Positions 35,450 to 41,375 of a DNA stretch of 64,000 nt are shown here, one piece after another. The DNA is taken from assembly GCA_037951105.1 (NCBI GenBank), contig JBAMJV010010548.1, positions 42,832-106,831 on the forward strand. Direction: 5' to 3'. The notes under the pieces were generated by a model, which saw only the letters and a list, made by a program, of their open reading frames with translations, ran no database searches and had not been told where the DNA came from. Both the position numbers and the translations under genes were made by a program. The stretch comes from Echinarachnius parma (Eukaryota; Echinodermata; Echinoidea; Clypeasteroida; Echinarachniidae). How positions within the stretch are numbered: the first letter of the stretch is position 1; the number at the start of each line of letters is the position of its first letter.

Positions 35450-37847
35450 ATACACATATACAATTTTAAAAGGCCTGACCTAAAAAAAAAAAAAAATTAT
35501 AAACATTTACTGTAACAAGATTAATCTATATCTCCGTTTAAAAGCTGATAGAGTGGGGCTTAGTTTTACATGTATCGGTAATTTATTCCAAATTTTTGGT
35601 CCTTTAAAACAGATTGAGTTCATGGCTACATTATTATGTACACGCGGTAAACTATAAGTTAATTGATTTCGCATATTGTATGTATACTTATCGGAATTAA
35701 GATGAAACAAATTTGCAAGACTACATGGAATCAAATCTTTAAAACATAAAAACATAAATATAGCAATGTTAAAATTATTAAGATCAAATACATTCAATAA
35801 TTTTAAATCACAAAATATTGGTTTGGTATGGGCAAGGTAGTGGGCATGATATACAAGTCTTACGGATTTCTTCTGTAAACGAAACAATCTCATCATTGAA
35901 TAATTACAATTGTTAGCCCAAGTAGTATTACAATAATGGAGGTATGGAGAAATAATTGCATTATAAATCATTAATAAAATATTTCGTGGAAAAAATTTCA
36001 ATCGATTTAAAATACCAATACATTTAGAAAGTTTATTGCAGACAGTATCGATGTGGTCATGCCAAACAAGCTTACTATCGATCAAGACACCCAAAAACTT
36101 AAATGAATCAGCACGTTGAATAATCTCATCATTCATACAAATGACAACATTATCATAATCAATTTTCTTGTGAGTAAAAAACATGTAACGAGTTTTATTT
36201 ACATTAAGAACCAATTTATTTAATATTAACCAGTGATTAATTTTAAACAATTCAAAATTAAAATTCAAAATTAAAGTATCAATATCGTCACCTGACACAA
36301 ACACACTGGTATCGTCTGCAAACAAAATAAATTGCAACTTATTTGAGACATTACATATATCGTTCATATAAACAAGAAATAAAAGTGGGCCAAGAATTGA
36401 GCCTTGGGGCACTCCACATTCAATTGCACTCATATCAGATTTATGATTATTAATGACAACATATTGTTTACGATTTGACAAGTAACTTTGAAATAATTTT
36501 AAAAGGACACCACGAATACCGTAATTATGTAACTTATATAACAAAATGGAGTGATCTAAAGTATCGAAAGCCTTACTCAAATCAAGAAACAAACCAAGTA
36601 ATATATTTTTAGAATTAAAGGCTGAAGAAACTTTAGCAACTAAATCAATTATAGCAGAGGATGTGGAGTGCCCTGCTCTGAAACCATACTGTGTGTTAGA
36701 TAAAATATCACACTTTTCCAAGAAGTTTAAAAGCCGATTATATATACATTTTTCTAAAATCTTTGAAAAAACAGGTAACACTGAAATAGGTCTATAATTG
36801 TTAAGGCTTGAACTCAGACCACTCTTATAAACCGGCGTTACTTTTGCCACCTTTAATTTATCCGGAAATATACCAGTGTTCAAAGAAGAATTAAATATAT
36901 TGCACAATGGAAAACAAATTATGTGAATAACCTTTTTAATAATCGATATATTAATATCGTCACAACCCGCACTTGATCGATTCTGAAAATTACAAATTAT
37001 AGTTACAATCTCTCCAGGAGTGATCGGTTTAAAAAATGCTGTCTGAGGATTTTCTTCCAAGTATTGCACAAAATCATTCTCATTAATATTATCACTTTGA
37101 AGGTGATTAGAAAGAGATATACCTATATTTACAAAATATTCATTAAACGATTGTGCTATATCATATTCGTCTGTAATTTTCTGATCGTTAACTTCAATGC
37201 AATCGATCATACTTGATTTTGAAGTTTTTCCTAATGCTTTATTAATTACATCCCATGTTTTTTTCATATTATATTTAACATCAGAAAACAATTTTTTTAA
37301 ATAGGCATTTTTTGTACGCTTAATTTCATTATTCACCTTGTTTCGAAATTCTTTATAAATACGTTCTCTATAAGCAGTTGGATTCTTAATAAATTTTTTA
37401 TATAAATCATACCTCTTTTTACACAATTTACGCAGCTCTTCATTAAACCAAGGCTTGTCTTTACGCAATTTAACAATCTTATTTTTTAGAGGAAAACATT
37501 CATCATATATTTCCATAAATTGATGTAAAAAATTGTCATACTTAACATTTGGGTCATTATTATTAATACGCCATGGTACTTTTTTCAATTTTTCAATAAA
37601 AATATTTATATTTCTATCACATAAATCACGTTTCTTTGTTATTCTACTTGTATCATTAACAAAATCATTATGAATACAATATATGTGTTGGCAAGTCTTT
37701 GATACCTGCCAGCCATGCATTGTCCATGTACAGCCTGTTATATGTTACCTGTTCATGGCAGTTCATACACAGACTCTCCATCTCCATCGTCTCCAGTTCA
37801 TCCAGATTCTCTGCCGAGAGATCCTTGAACAGAGGCTGGTCGGCCAT
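1..37847 (-). CDS. ZPR1: ZPR1 zinc finger protein, nine exons visible, 3' end outside window
   Basis: ZPR1 proteins bind newly made eEF1A and help it fold, and shuttle between cytosol and nucleus. The gene was rebuilt from GT-AG exons at 37749-37847, 34304-34465, 31492-31582, 24433-24503, 18563-18640, 18076-18198, 17352-17526, 1948-2108 and 1-78; all join in frame. The product shows the family's duplicated plan. First half: a C4 zinc finger (CMNC in exon 1, CEHC in exon 2), then an alpha/beta domain with [19 protein letters not shown] and NDPAGNSF. Second half: another finger (CSNC in exon 7, CDGC in exon 8), then LEIPELEF and GGKFT. About 346 codons are present; the human protein as I recall it is about 459, so the C-terminal quarter lies to the left. 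Exon 7 carries an acidic linker between halves. Introns range from 0.36 to 15 kb, inflated by repeats. Recognition rests on remembered family sequence; no search was run. Confidence 0.93.
146..521. mobile_element. TTAA-flanked MITE, copy 1 (piggyBac-like)
   Basis: A 376-bp non-coding element with terminal inverted repeats AGGTGCACCTGTAAAGTGTC and its complement. It is bounded on both sides by TTAA (142-145, 522-525), the target duplication used by piggyBac transposons. Sister copies lie at 24702-25065 and 32588-32905. Confidence 0.8.
526..1130. other. AT-rich ZPR1 intron 8 sequence, no gene seen
   Basis: The first 250 bases (TTCAAGTTCAATTTATTT onward) resemble the 3' untranslated end of a CR1-type LINE in reverse orientation, but no coding part is attached. 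A short (ATT)n tract lies near 1088-1108. Nothing else is recognised. Confidence 0.3.
1139..1425. repeat. Foldback repeat
   Basis: Two arms of about 95-100 bases (from 1142 and up to about 1420) are inverted copies, for example TATCATAGCACTTTACATTA on the left and its diverged complement on the right. Half-copies of the same family lie at 2575-2790 and about 32955-33065. Confidence 0.65.
1948..2108 (-). CDS. ZPR1: ZPR1 exon 8, zinc finger 2
   Basis: One hundred sixty-one bases, acceptor GCAG|AT, donor AGG|GTAAGG. With the base carried over from exon 7 it reads [19 protein letters not shown], followed by [10 protein letters not shown], and ends in [17 protein letters not shown] completes zinc finger 2. 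Confidence 0.93.
2149..2541. mobile_element. Foldback element with palindromic AGTCC satellite core
   Basis: Near-perfect inverted arms of about 80 bases (ATACGTGTGGTTTGCGGTTG at each end) enclose about eight copies of a ~22-bp unit, each centred on the palindrome AGTCCTTTCTAGGACT. It lies just outside ZPR1 exon 8. Confidence 0.8.
2575..2790. repeat. Interspersed repeat fragment
   Basis: This shares the segment around TTACCCCAGTCATCGGATAC, AAAGTGCACGTTTTCCACTC and GGGGAGCATTCCAGCC with the foldback at 1139-1425, so it is one arm of that family. Confidence 0.55.
2938..2958. repeat. Poly(C) tract
   Basis: An uninterrupted run of C, one of about fifteen C or G homopolymers in the window. Confidence 0.9.
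3238..4010. mobile_element. Tandem-core repeat element (about 165-bp units)
   Basis: Four imperfect copies of a unit holding GAGTCCTGTGACCTTGACCT, AATTGATCCGTCAACCGG and TTGAGATATCGCGAGAACGA run to about 3830. They are followed by ACGGGACGTACGGACC and a tail that matches 13020-13110 in inverse. The core is the same family as 16380-17100. Confidence 0.7.
4011..6779. other. ZPR1 intron 7 sequence without a recognised gene
   Basis: Mostly unique AT-rich sequence. Short open frames at 4210-4416 and 5195-5422 show no family likeness. Three segments (ending 4370, 5757-5858, from 6302) have splice-like borders on the plus strand and are discussed as a candidate transcript. A repeat related to the CAGTTAAACCTGTGTA family spans about 6500-6690. 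Confidence 0.4.
7110..7454. mobile_element. TA-flanked MITE
   Basis: Terminal inverted repeats CCGTAAATCTCCGTGT and ACACGGAGATTTAGGG are bounded by TA on both sides. The GTGTATAAGGCGCACCCC motif occurs near both ends. No coding capacity. Confidence 0.7.
8749..8791. repeat. Long poly(C) tract
   Basis: About 40 bases of almost pure C, the longest such tract in the window. The glycine-rich open frame on the other strand is a by-product. Confidence 0.9.
9130..10290 (+). repeat. Tandem array of ~322-bp units
   Basis: ACAACTTTCATTCTTCATCA recurs at about 9400, 9721 and 10043, with a partial first unit. Each unit holds the palindromic AGGGCCCCCCTGGGGGCC segment. It forms the core of the element at 6780-10412. 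Confidence 0.85.
10413..12819. other. AT-rich intron sequence with microsatellites
   Basis: No gene recognised. It contains a poly(C) tract at about 12005-12027 and a compound tract of (TGTT)n, (TTG)n, T and G runs at 12415-12497. The short open frames here are low-complexity. Confidence 0.5.
12820..13140 (+). mobile_element. End fragment of a tandem-core element
   Basis: CATGAATATTCAAGACCTAG and ATAAATCGCTTCTAATTTGA match 3880-3940 in inverse. It ends in a (GGAC)n tract followed by AACCCGAAAACA, as does the element ending at 17197. Confidence 0.5.
13441..13622. mobile_element. TA-flanked MITE (CAGTTAAACCTGT family)
   Basis: Ends CAGTTAAACCTGTGTA and GACAGGTTTGACTG are bounded by TA at 13439-13440 and 13623-13624. 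Related fragments are at about 6500-6690, 25543-25632 and 31365-31420. Confidence 0.65.
13705..15157. mobile_element. Large foldback element, ~600-700 bp arms
   Basis: Begins TAGTCCAGTCAA and ends TTGACTGGACTA. The arms (13705-14440 and 14560-15157) are inverted copies: both hold the CCTCGGCAAAATTGCAACATG segment, CAAGATGGC and TTTGCATAATTATG-type blocks in mirror order. No protein is encoded. Confidence 0.7.
15158..16067. repeat. Extension of the foldback with palindromic octamer repeats
   Basis: The terminal block of the foldback recurs at 15985-16067, ending TTGACTGGACTA again. Between lie four copies of a TTTGCATATTATGCAAA palindrome near 15282, 15581, 15757 and 15914. Confidence 0.6.
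16262..17197 (+). mobile_element. Tandem-core element with GCCTCCGC ends
   Basis: Left end ATTATGCCTCCGC and right end GCGGAGGCATTAT enclose about five ~165-bp units (GAGTCCTGTGACCTTGACC...) and a (GGAC)n tract at 17104-17145. The core is shared with 3238-3830. A (GTTTGA)n tract precedes it at 16219-16246. Confidence 0.7.
17352..17526 (-). CDS. ZPR1: ZPR1 exon 7, acidic linker and start of zinc finger 2
   Basis: One hundred seventy-five bases, acceptor CTAG|GCT, donor ATCG|GTAGGG, ending in phase 1. It opens with an acidic, low-complexity linker (EEEE, DDDD, PPPP runs) and then gives [20 protein letters not shown], the first cysteine pair of zinc finger 2. Confidence 0.9.
17575..18010. repeat. 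(ATC)n-rich low-complexity stretch in ZPR1 intron 6
   Basis: Dense CAT/ATC triplets plus a (GCA)n patch at about 17617-17634 and 17691-17702. The Asp-, His- and Ile-rich open frames here are artefacts of the triplet repeat. A (GAA)n tract lies just outside exon 7 at 17289-17315. Confidence 0.85.
18076..18198 (-). CDS. ZPR1: ZPR1 exon 6
   Basis: Forty-one codons, acceptor ACAG|ATA, donor ATG|GTAAAT, phase 0. It encodes [20 protein letters not shown] and the segment [15 protein letters not shown] that closes the first ZPR1 half; the DPAGNSF motif is a family signature. Confidence 0.93.
18563..18640 (-). CDS. ZPR1: ZPR1 exon 5
   Basis: Twenty-six codons, acceptor GTAG|GCA, donor CATT|GTAAGT, phase 0. 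It encodes [20 protein letters not shown] followed by PRPFHI, the helix before the NDPAGNSF motif. Confidence 0.9.
18697..23707. mobile_element. 5-kb inverted-repeat element with hairpin-rich interior, unclassified
   Basis: Outer ends carry inverted copies of GTCAAAATAAACTAACCAC and CTGCAGTAATCCCTATT. Inside these sit inverted copies of TTACGTTCATATGAGACCCC and GTCAGTGCGCATGCGCTAAT (18813-18868 and 23578-23630). A third partial copy is at 19037-19079. A smaller perfect foldback (18756-18835 against 18960-19038) occupies the left end. The interior (19081-23570) has no long open frame on either strand and no recognisable transposase. It is studded with short GC-rich hairpins having 3-nt loops. 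It lies in ZPR1 intron 4. The superfamily is not recognised; no clean target duplication was found. Confidence 0.7.
22998..23350 (+). repeat. Two tandem ~175-bp units with conserved multi-hairpin folding
   Basis: Both units run in the same order: AGCC-TTT-GGCT type hairpin, an ACTCTT/AGAGT outer stem enclosing a second hairpin, then a GAGCC-CGT-GGCTC hairpin and a TAGGC/GCCTA hairpin inside a CCCC...GGGG stem. In unit 1 the outer stem is CCCCCGTC (23117-23124) with GACGGGGG (23165-23172). Confidence 0.7.
24153..24425. repeat. Interspersed repeat rich in GGGCAAGTAA
   Basis: It contains GGGCTCGACACTAGCACTTG followed by repeated TGCCC and GGGCAAGTAAA motifs in both orientations. It ends beside ZPR1 exon 4. 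It looks like a MITE, but its termini are not certain. Confidence 0.45.
24433..24503 (-). CDS. ZPR1: ZPR1 exon 4
   Basis: Seventy-one bases, acceptor ACAG|CA, donor AAAG|GTACGT. With the base carried over from exon 3 it reads [20 protein letters not shown] then PVRK, the central helix of the first alpha/beta domain. Confidence 0.9.
24702..25065. mobile_element. TTAA-flanked MITE, copy 2
   Basis: Same family as 146-521. The left flank is TTAA (24698-24701); the right flank has decayed to TCAA (25066-25069). Confidence 0.75.
25543..25632. repeat. Fragment of CAGTGAAACCTGTCTA repeat
   Basis: Starts TACAGTGAAACCTGTCTATA and ends ATCAGACAGGTTCA, with GGTCTTTAT repeated inside. It belongs with 13441-13622. 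Confidence 0.5.
25689..25834. mobile_element. Short MITE, GTTGCATAAAACTTACC ends
   Basis: The arm TGCATAAAACTTACCATTAA recurs in inverse at the right end, ending GCAACGGGGCCC. It is immediately followed by a second palindromic block, GGTTCCGACC...GGAACC, to about 25895. Confidence 0.65.
26301..27176 (+). mobile_element. Tandem-core element nested in the hAT-like element
   Basis: Left end AGCGCTCATCCGGC. About 2.5 copies of a ~135-bp unit (AAATTTCAAAATTCTGTGTA, AAATCAAAATCGGT) are followed by a (GGAC)n tract at 27063-27125 and a terminal hairpin GGGCCCTTCGGGCC before GGATGAGCT. The left half is a poly(A)/(TAAA)n block. Confidence 0.6.
27966..28403. mobile_element. Tandem pair of GGCGCAGACAGAG inverted-repeat elements
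   Basis: Two adjacent ~210-225-bp elements (27966-28175, 28180-28403) each begin GGCGCAGACAGAGCCGACTC and end in its complement. The pair is duplicated at 28784-29221, and a solo copy lies at 34661-34871. Confidence 0.75.
28784..29221. mobile_element. Second copy of the GGCGCAGACAGAG tandem pair
   Basis: Nearly identical to 27966-28403, about 816 bases further on, and therefore part of the higher-order duplication. Confidence 0.75.
30074..31491. other. ZPR1 intron 3 sequence, no gene seen
   Basis: 30430-30640 is a degenerate array of CGTACTTCGTA-like motifs. 31265-31315 holds a GGGTTCCGACC/GGAACCC palindrome related to 25835-25895. The rest is unique AT-rich sequence. Confidence 0.45.
31492..31582 (-). 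CDS. ZPR1: ZPR1 exon 3
   Basis: Ninety-one bases, acceptor ATAG|GAC, donor GGAA|GTAAGT, ending in phase 1. It encodes the start of the first alpha/beta domain ([20 protein letters not shown], then [10 protein letters not shown]). Confidence 0.9.
31941..32022 (-). repeat. tRNA-derived SINE fragment
   Basis: On the minus strand TGGTCTAGTGACC (A-box-like) is followed by GGGTTCGAACCC (B-box). The rest does not fold as a full tRNA, so this is read as a SINE head, not a tRNA gene. Confidence 0.5.
32038..32139. repeat. Short foldback
   Basis: CATGGGCGTAGAT and ATACCTATTCATCAGG on the left pair with CCTGATGAATAGGTAT and ATCTACGCCCATG on the right. Confidence 0.7.
32588..32905. mobile_element. TTAA-flanked MITE, copy 3
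   Basis: Same family as 146-521, with TTAA on both sides (32584-32587, 32906-32909) and a short internal deletion. Confidence 0.8.
33549..34202. mobile_element. tRNA-derived SINE copies in inverted array, nested insertion
   Basis: Flanked by an exact 12-bp duplication GAACATTATAAT (33537-33548, 34203-34214). Inside are two copies on the minus strand (33549-33785 and 33795-33963) and one on the plus strand (33990-34200). The last two form a palindrome with ~190-base arms. Each carries a tRNA-like head with TGGTCTAGTGG and GGTTCGATTCC. Confidence 0.75.
34010..34078 (+). repeat. tRNA-like head of the SINE (anticodon AGC)
   Basis: A 69-nt segment from TCTCGGT to CCCGAGT. A-box TGGTCTAGTGG, anticodon stem CCTG/CAGG around loop CTAGCAA, and B-box GGTTCGATTCC are present. 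The acceptor stem has only about five pairs and three copies exist in one insertion, so it is SINE-derived, not a tRNA gene. Confidence 0.55.
34304..34465 (-). CDS. ZPR1: ZPR1 exon 2
   Basis: Fifty-four codons, acceptor TACAG|GG, donor AAG|GTGAGT, phase 0 on both sides. It encodes [20 protein letters not shown] and the second cysteine pair of zinc finger 1 (CEHC), followed by the NNEIQPASG turn typical of the family. Confidence 0.92.
34661..34871. mobile_element. Solo GGCGCAGACAGAG inverted-repeat element
   Basis: Begins GCCCGGCGCAGACAGAG and ends CTCTGTCTGCACCTGGC. Flanks are TTAT on both sides, which suggests a short TTA-type duplication. It confirms that the elements in 27966-29221 are mobile units. 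Confidence 0.7.
35219..37680 (-). mobile_element. CR1/L2-like non-LTR retrotransposon (LINE), 5'-truncated
   Basis: It sits in ZPR1 intron 1 in the same orientation as the gene. The reverse transcriptase frame is intact, but the upstream endonuclease domain is missing, the usual result of incomplete target-primed reverse transcription. The 3' untranslated part (about 35219-35506) includes T-rich runs on the coding strand (A-rich at 35419-35449 and 35482-35494 on the plus strand). The 5' junction lies about 60-70 bases from the exon 1 donor. Target duplication not resolved. Confidence 0.8.
35507..37720 (-). CDS. LINE reverse transcriptase (partial ORF2)
   Basis: This frame encodes the reverse transcriptase of a CR1/L2-type LINE, which copies element RNA at a nicked chromosomal target. 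In 737 residues: a connector rich in Lys/Asn (1-200); fingers with [16 protein letters not shown] (about 309-324) and [14 protein letters not shown] (about 344-357); palm with [10 protein letters not shown] (Asp about 380), [13 protein letters not shown] (436-448) and the FADD active site (467-470); then the thumb and a C-terminal [18 protein letters not shown] motif. No stop or frameshift interrupts it, so the copy is young. The apurinic endonuclease domain that should precede it is absent, so it cannot act as a full element. The first ~12 residues probably come from host intron sequence read in frame. Confidence 0.85.
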   Translation of the reverse strand: MHGWQVSKTCQHIYCIHNDFVNDTSRITKKRDLCDRNINIFIEKLKKVPWRINNNDPNVKYDNFLHQFMEIYDECFPLKNKIVKLRKDKPWFNEELRKLCKKRYDLYKKFIKNPTAYRERIYKEFRNKVNNEIKRTKNAYLKKLFSDVKYNMKKTWDVINKALGKTSKSSMIDCIEVNDQKITDEYDIAQSFNEYFVNIGISLSNHLQSDNINENDFVQYLEENPQTAFFKPITPGEIVTIICNFQNRSSAGCDDINISIIKKVIHIICFPLCNIFNSSLNTGIFPDKLKVAKVTPVYKSGLSSSLNNYRPISVLPVFSKILEKCIYNRLLNFLEKCDILSNTQYGFRAGHSTSSAIIDLVAKVSSAFNSKNILLGLFLDLSKAFDTLDHSILLYKLHNYGIRGVLLKLFQSYLSNRKQYVVINNHKSDMSAIECGVPQGSILGPLLFLVYMNDICNVSNKLQFILFADDTSVFVSGDDIDTLILNFNFELFKINHWLILNKLVLNVNKTRYMFFTHKKIDYDNVVICMNDEIIQRADSFKFLGVLIDSKLVWHDHIDTVCNKLSKCIGILNRLKFFPRNILLMIYNAIISPYLHYCNTTWANNCNYSMMRLFRLQKKSVRLVYHAHYLAHTKPIFCDLKLLNVFDLNNFNIAIFMFLCFKDLIPCSLANLFHLNSDKYTYNMRNQLTYSLPRVHNNVAMNSICFKGPKIWNKLPIHVKLSPTLSAFKRRYRLILLQ
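37749..37847 (-). CDS. ZPR1: ZPR1 exon 1 (start codon)
   Basis: Thirty-three codons beginning [19 protein letters not shown] and ending with the first cysteine pair (CMNC) of zinc finger 1. The donor reads CAG|GTAACA and the phase is 0. The upstream region contains three decayed copies of this exon, so this is the only one with an open frame, a start codon and a usable donor. Confidence 0.9.
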
Positions 37848-37859
37848 TTTGGAAGCAGT

Positions 37860-38770
37860 TTTCTAAATTCTGATTGAAGGCTAAACTACTGTAGCTTATA
37901 GTCAACTGGTGATTGATATTCTGGGGGGAAAAAACATAAGAGAGAAAGGCATAAGAAAGAGGCACATGTGACTAAAGATTCAGGGACTTGCGTATCAATA
38001 ATTGAATGATCATGCATGCTGAGAAGTTCCATTTCCATCGTCTCCAGAGTATCAAGATTCTTAGCTCTGCCGAGAGATCTTTGAACAGAGGTTGGTCGAC
38101 CATTTTGGAGGGCTTCCAAATTCTGCTTGACAAAACCAGAGGGCTAAATTAGCTTATTGTCAACTGGAAATGGATATATTCTGAAAAGGAGCATATTGAG
38201 AAGAAAAGGGTGCATGTAACTCAAGATTCAAAAAAATTGCATCATGCCGAGATGTTTCTGAAATTTCTTTGTTTCCTACATATTCTCCACAGAGACTGGT
38301 CAGTGGTCAGGTATTTTAAAAGCAGTTTCTGAATTCTGCCAGACAGCTAACCTGGTTTACAATACTTATAAATCCTTTGGGACATTCCAAGCCGCTTGTA
38401 AACACGCACCAACGCACCAGTGCGTGATTGACGTTCCTACACAGCTATATAAAGACCACCCTCCACTTTGGCGGGTTGCCAGAAGAAGCCGATAGACATA
38501 GGCGAAACGTCGCACTTACACAAGTAAGTTAAGTCCAGAATTTGATTCATAAATTTTGACAGCTAACCTAACTCATTGTCAACTGGTTTACAATACTTAT
38601 TCTATTTCTAGACAAAATAATAGCGTGTTTAGAAGAACAAATTTATGTAATTGAAGATTCAAGAACTTTCATTTAATTCAATGATTCTGCAAAGATGTCC
38701 CATTTTCTTTTTCTTCCAGATCATCCAAACTTGTTTTCCACTGACAAATCCTTAAATGATTAATCGCAAC
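37860..38770 (-). pseudogene. Decayed tandem copies of ZPR1 exon 1
   Basis: At 37985-38110 the minus strand repeats the exon 1 start ([12 protein letters not shown]) and ETMEME, but with a 4-base insertion that shifts the frame. Two fainter copies follow near 38240-38345 and 38640-38760, each with the shared flank GGCTAA...TTGTCAACTGG. They are non-coding relics of tandem duplication around the ZPR1 promoter. Confidence 0.65.
38366..38560 (+). mobile_element. Penelope-like element remnant
   Basis: It interrupts a decayed ZPR1 exon 1 repeat; GACAGCTAACCT occurs on both sides. It holds TATATAAAGACC and GAAGAAGCC...GGCGAAACGTCG. The GAAACGTCG signature is typical of terminal repeats of Penelope-like elements. 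No coding part is present. Confidence 0.4.
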
Positions 38771-38786
38771 TCTGCAACACCCCCAT

Positions 38787-39429
38787 GGGCCCCGTTGCAG
38801 AAAGAGATACAATCGATTGTAAGTTACAATTGATCAGATTGTAAGTCAGATCATGTGTTTTAAATGCGCAAATCTGATTGGTTGAAATGCTCACATTTTC
38901 TGACATACAATTAATTGTAATGGAGTTGAAATTGAATCTAAGCAACTGGACTTACTATTTGTGGAGTAGAACAGTTTCGCAACCTATCTAGGTTGCTTCT
39001 TCAGCTAAACTGGCTTGAGTAGAGAAGATTACTGGTGAAAAGCTGGAAAATTCACTGAGCTGAGTAATCCTCTATTGTTCAAGATTGTTCAAGATTATCA
39101 AGATGTCGAGGAAGCTGGCGGATTATCGGGTTGTATACCAAAGACAAATTGTGGCGAAGTCCCCCTCCCCTGTTTAGTGAGGGGTTTTCTGCTGCTACGT
39201 GAATGGCTTCTCGAACCCCCCTCTCGAACCACCTGGGTTCCTTGTCAAGCCAGTTTAGCTGAAGAAGCAACCTAGATAGGTTGCAAAACTGTTCTACTCC
39301 ACAAATAGTAAGTCCAGTTGCTTAGATTCAATTTCAACTCCATGAACATTTACCTGGATGAATAATAATCTTCACTATCGAATTAATTGTAACTTACAAT
39401 CGATTGTATATCTTTCTGCAACGGGGCCC
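38787..39429. mobile_element. MITE with GGGCCCCGTTGCAGAAAGA ends
   Basis: The left end GGGCCCCGTTGCAGAAAGA and right end TCTTTCTGCAACGGGGCCC are complementary, followed inward by ATACAATCGATTGTAAGTTA in both orientations. A second inverted-repeat element is nested inside. Confidence 0.75.
38920..39343. mobile_element. Nested inverted-repeat element with hammerhead-like arms
   Basis: Arms of about 90 bases (38920-39014 and 39249-39343) are near-perfect complements and contain CTGAAGAAGCAACC...GGTTGC. It may be two head-to-head Penelope-type termini. The centre encodes nothing recognisable. Confidence 0.65.
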
Positions 39430-40092
39430 TGGTCAGCTACCCATATAGGCAGATGACCTAGCTTATCTCTTTTTGAGAATATATTCGAATATATATGGAG
39501 CGAAAAGGAATCCAAAGGACAGTTCAAACAGCATATTTGGTAAGCATAGTAGTGTAACTTTATTAATGTTTTAAAAAACATACATTAAAGGGAGTATTAA
39601 CCACATACTCCCCCACAAAAAGTTTCAGTCGGGCTTCAACATGTCGTCAATACTAGATTATAGATACACTATACGGTATGCTAATGGACCTATGTGTGAT
39701 ACTATGGGCGATGTGACAGATTAAAAGAACTTTATTTAGCATGCTTTACGGGAATATTGTGTCAAAAGACAGCAAAGTGCTTTTAAGAGTGAGGCAGAGG
39801 AGCAAATAATGACAAATATTCTCCTTAAAAAGGCACTATAAAAGGTGTTCGTTATCTATCGGACATCGTCTGCTAATGATAACTCGCACACTACATGACG
39901 TCACAGTATTTCAGCTGGTTTCGGTGGGAGTTTTTATTCTATAATGGGCTTACGAATTACCACTATTTCATTGATAACTCCTTAAATAAAAATGTTTTGA
40001 ATCACTTGTAATATTCGTGTTATGGATTATGTAGGAATATATATGGAAATATGAGCTGAATCTAAATTCAAAATCAATGAAATTATACTTAA

Positions 40093-40319
40093 TAGCCCGG
40101 TCACATATCAACGGATTGCGCAAACGGATGTCAAACGTAGAGCTAAATTTTCCATCCGTTCTATACGTTTCTTGTCCGTTCCTCGTCCGGTGATGTACGT
40201 TGTTCTATGTTTTGTACATGAAGCAATGGAGACGACTTTCATCACCGGATAATTTAATTTCGCAAATTGTCTATTCGTTGGGCATTCGTTTCCGCTATCC
40301 ATTGATATCTGACCGGCCA
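40093..40319. mobile_element. TTAA-flanked MITE, second family
   Basis: Ends TAGCCCGGTCACATATCAAC and TTGATATCTGACCGGCCA, with TTAA at 40089-40092 and 40320-40323. It lies in the ZPR1/HSP70-A intergenic region. Confidence 0.7.
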
Positions 40320-40916
40320 TTAATCATAGTTAATGACTGTCTTAAAATGATTACGTAAATAAACAAAACCAAGTTGTATCACTTTGTTTTATCCACCCCT
40401 ACTGCTACTGTCTGTCTAGTAAGAGTTTAATGAAAGAAAGAAACTGACATGACTGACAACAACAGCTGCCAGTGTCGCATTCCACGGGGGGACGTGCACA
40501 ACGGTTACTGAAAGATACCTGCGCCGAAACTCCGGGTAGGGAACTGAGAGTTAGTGCTAGTGCTGGTCGAGTTGTGACTACCGTATATATTTGCGAATAA
40601 ACTTCGCAGGCAAACTGCCGAATTCCAGCATAAGCATAATGCATTGGCGATAAATTTATTGTGTATTATTATATATAGACATGGCAGATATTGGTGCGCA
40701 TGCATTATATTTACAACATAGAGCAAACTTACGTCAATTCAACGGAGAACTGGAGTATTTTCTAGACGATTCGCCGGCCGCATGTATACGATGTCAGCAT
40801 CCGAGACTGGAATCAATTTTTGGATTATGAGAGTTGCTTGCCGCATAAACATTATGGGAAAAGTGCCACGCACCTTATCATGAGAAATGACTACAGTCTC
40901 TCCATGATGTCATCAC

Positions 40917-41086
40917 GCTCTAGAACTTTCCGGGATTTTCCCTTGTTCACGTCACGTGTGTTTATTATTTTCTAGTAAATAGTAGAGCTCTACTGATTAA
41001 TGTAAACAATGGGGCAATCGATTGTACCTAAAACATGAAGCAAGTTCTAGAAGATGGTTTGATGTATGCGGCGCAAGCTTATAAAA
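40917..41086 (+). promoter_or_regulatory. HSP70-A promoter: heat-shock elements and TATA box
   Basis: A distal heat-shock element, GAACTTTCCGGGATTTTC (40923-40940), shows four alternating NGAAN-type pentamers. A proximal one is TTCTAGAA (41045-41052). TATAAAA lies at 41080-41086, placing transcription start near 41110. An E-box CACGTG lies between. HSF1 control is inferred from these motifs. Confidence 0.8.
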
Positions 41087-41375
41087 GCTGAGCATCGCTG
41101 CGCAGACTTTATATCACAAGTTGACAGACCTCAGTTCACCTACCTGGAAGGGAAATAGCTCCAAAAAGGATATTTCAGTGATTTGTTCTATACTCTATAT
41201 TTACTCTAGAGTCTAATTTCGTCTTGCTGCTTGAAAACTCTTTGATTTCCGCCGCGAAAAGTTATCTGAATCAACTCGATTGTATTTGCATTATCTCTGT
41301 TGAGTATATTGTCAATCACATTTGCTGATTCCAGTTTTAGAAGAGGATAGTGATTGGCATTTTTAAAAAACAAAA

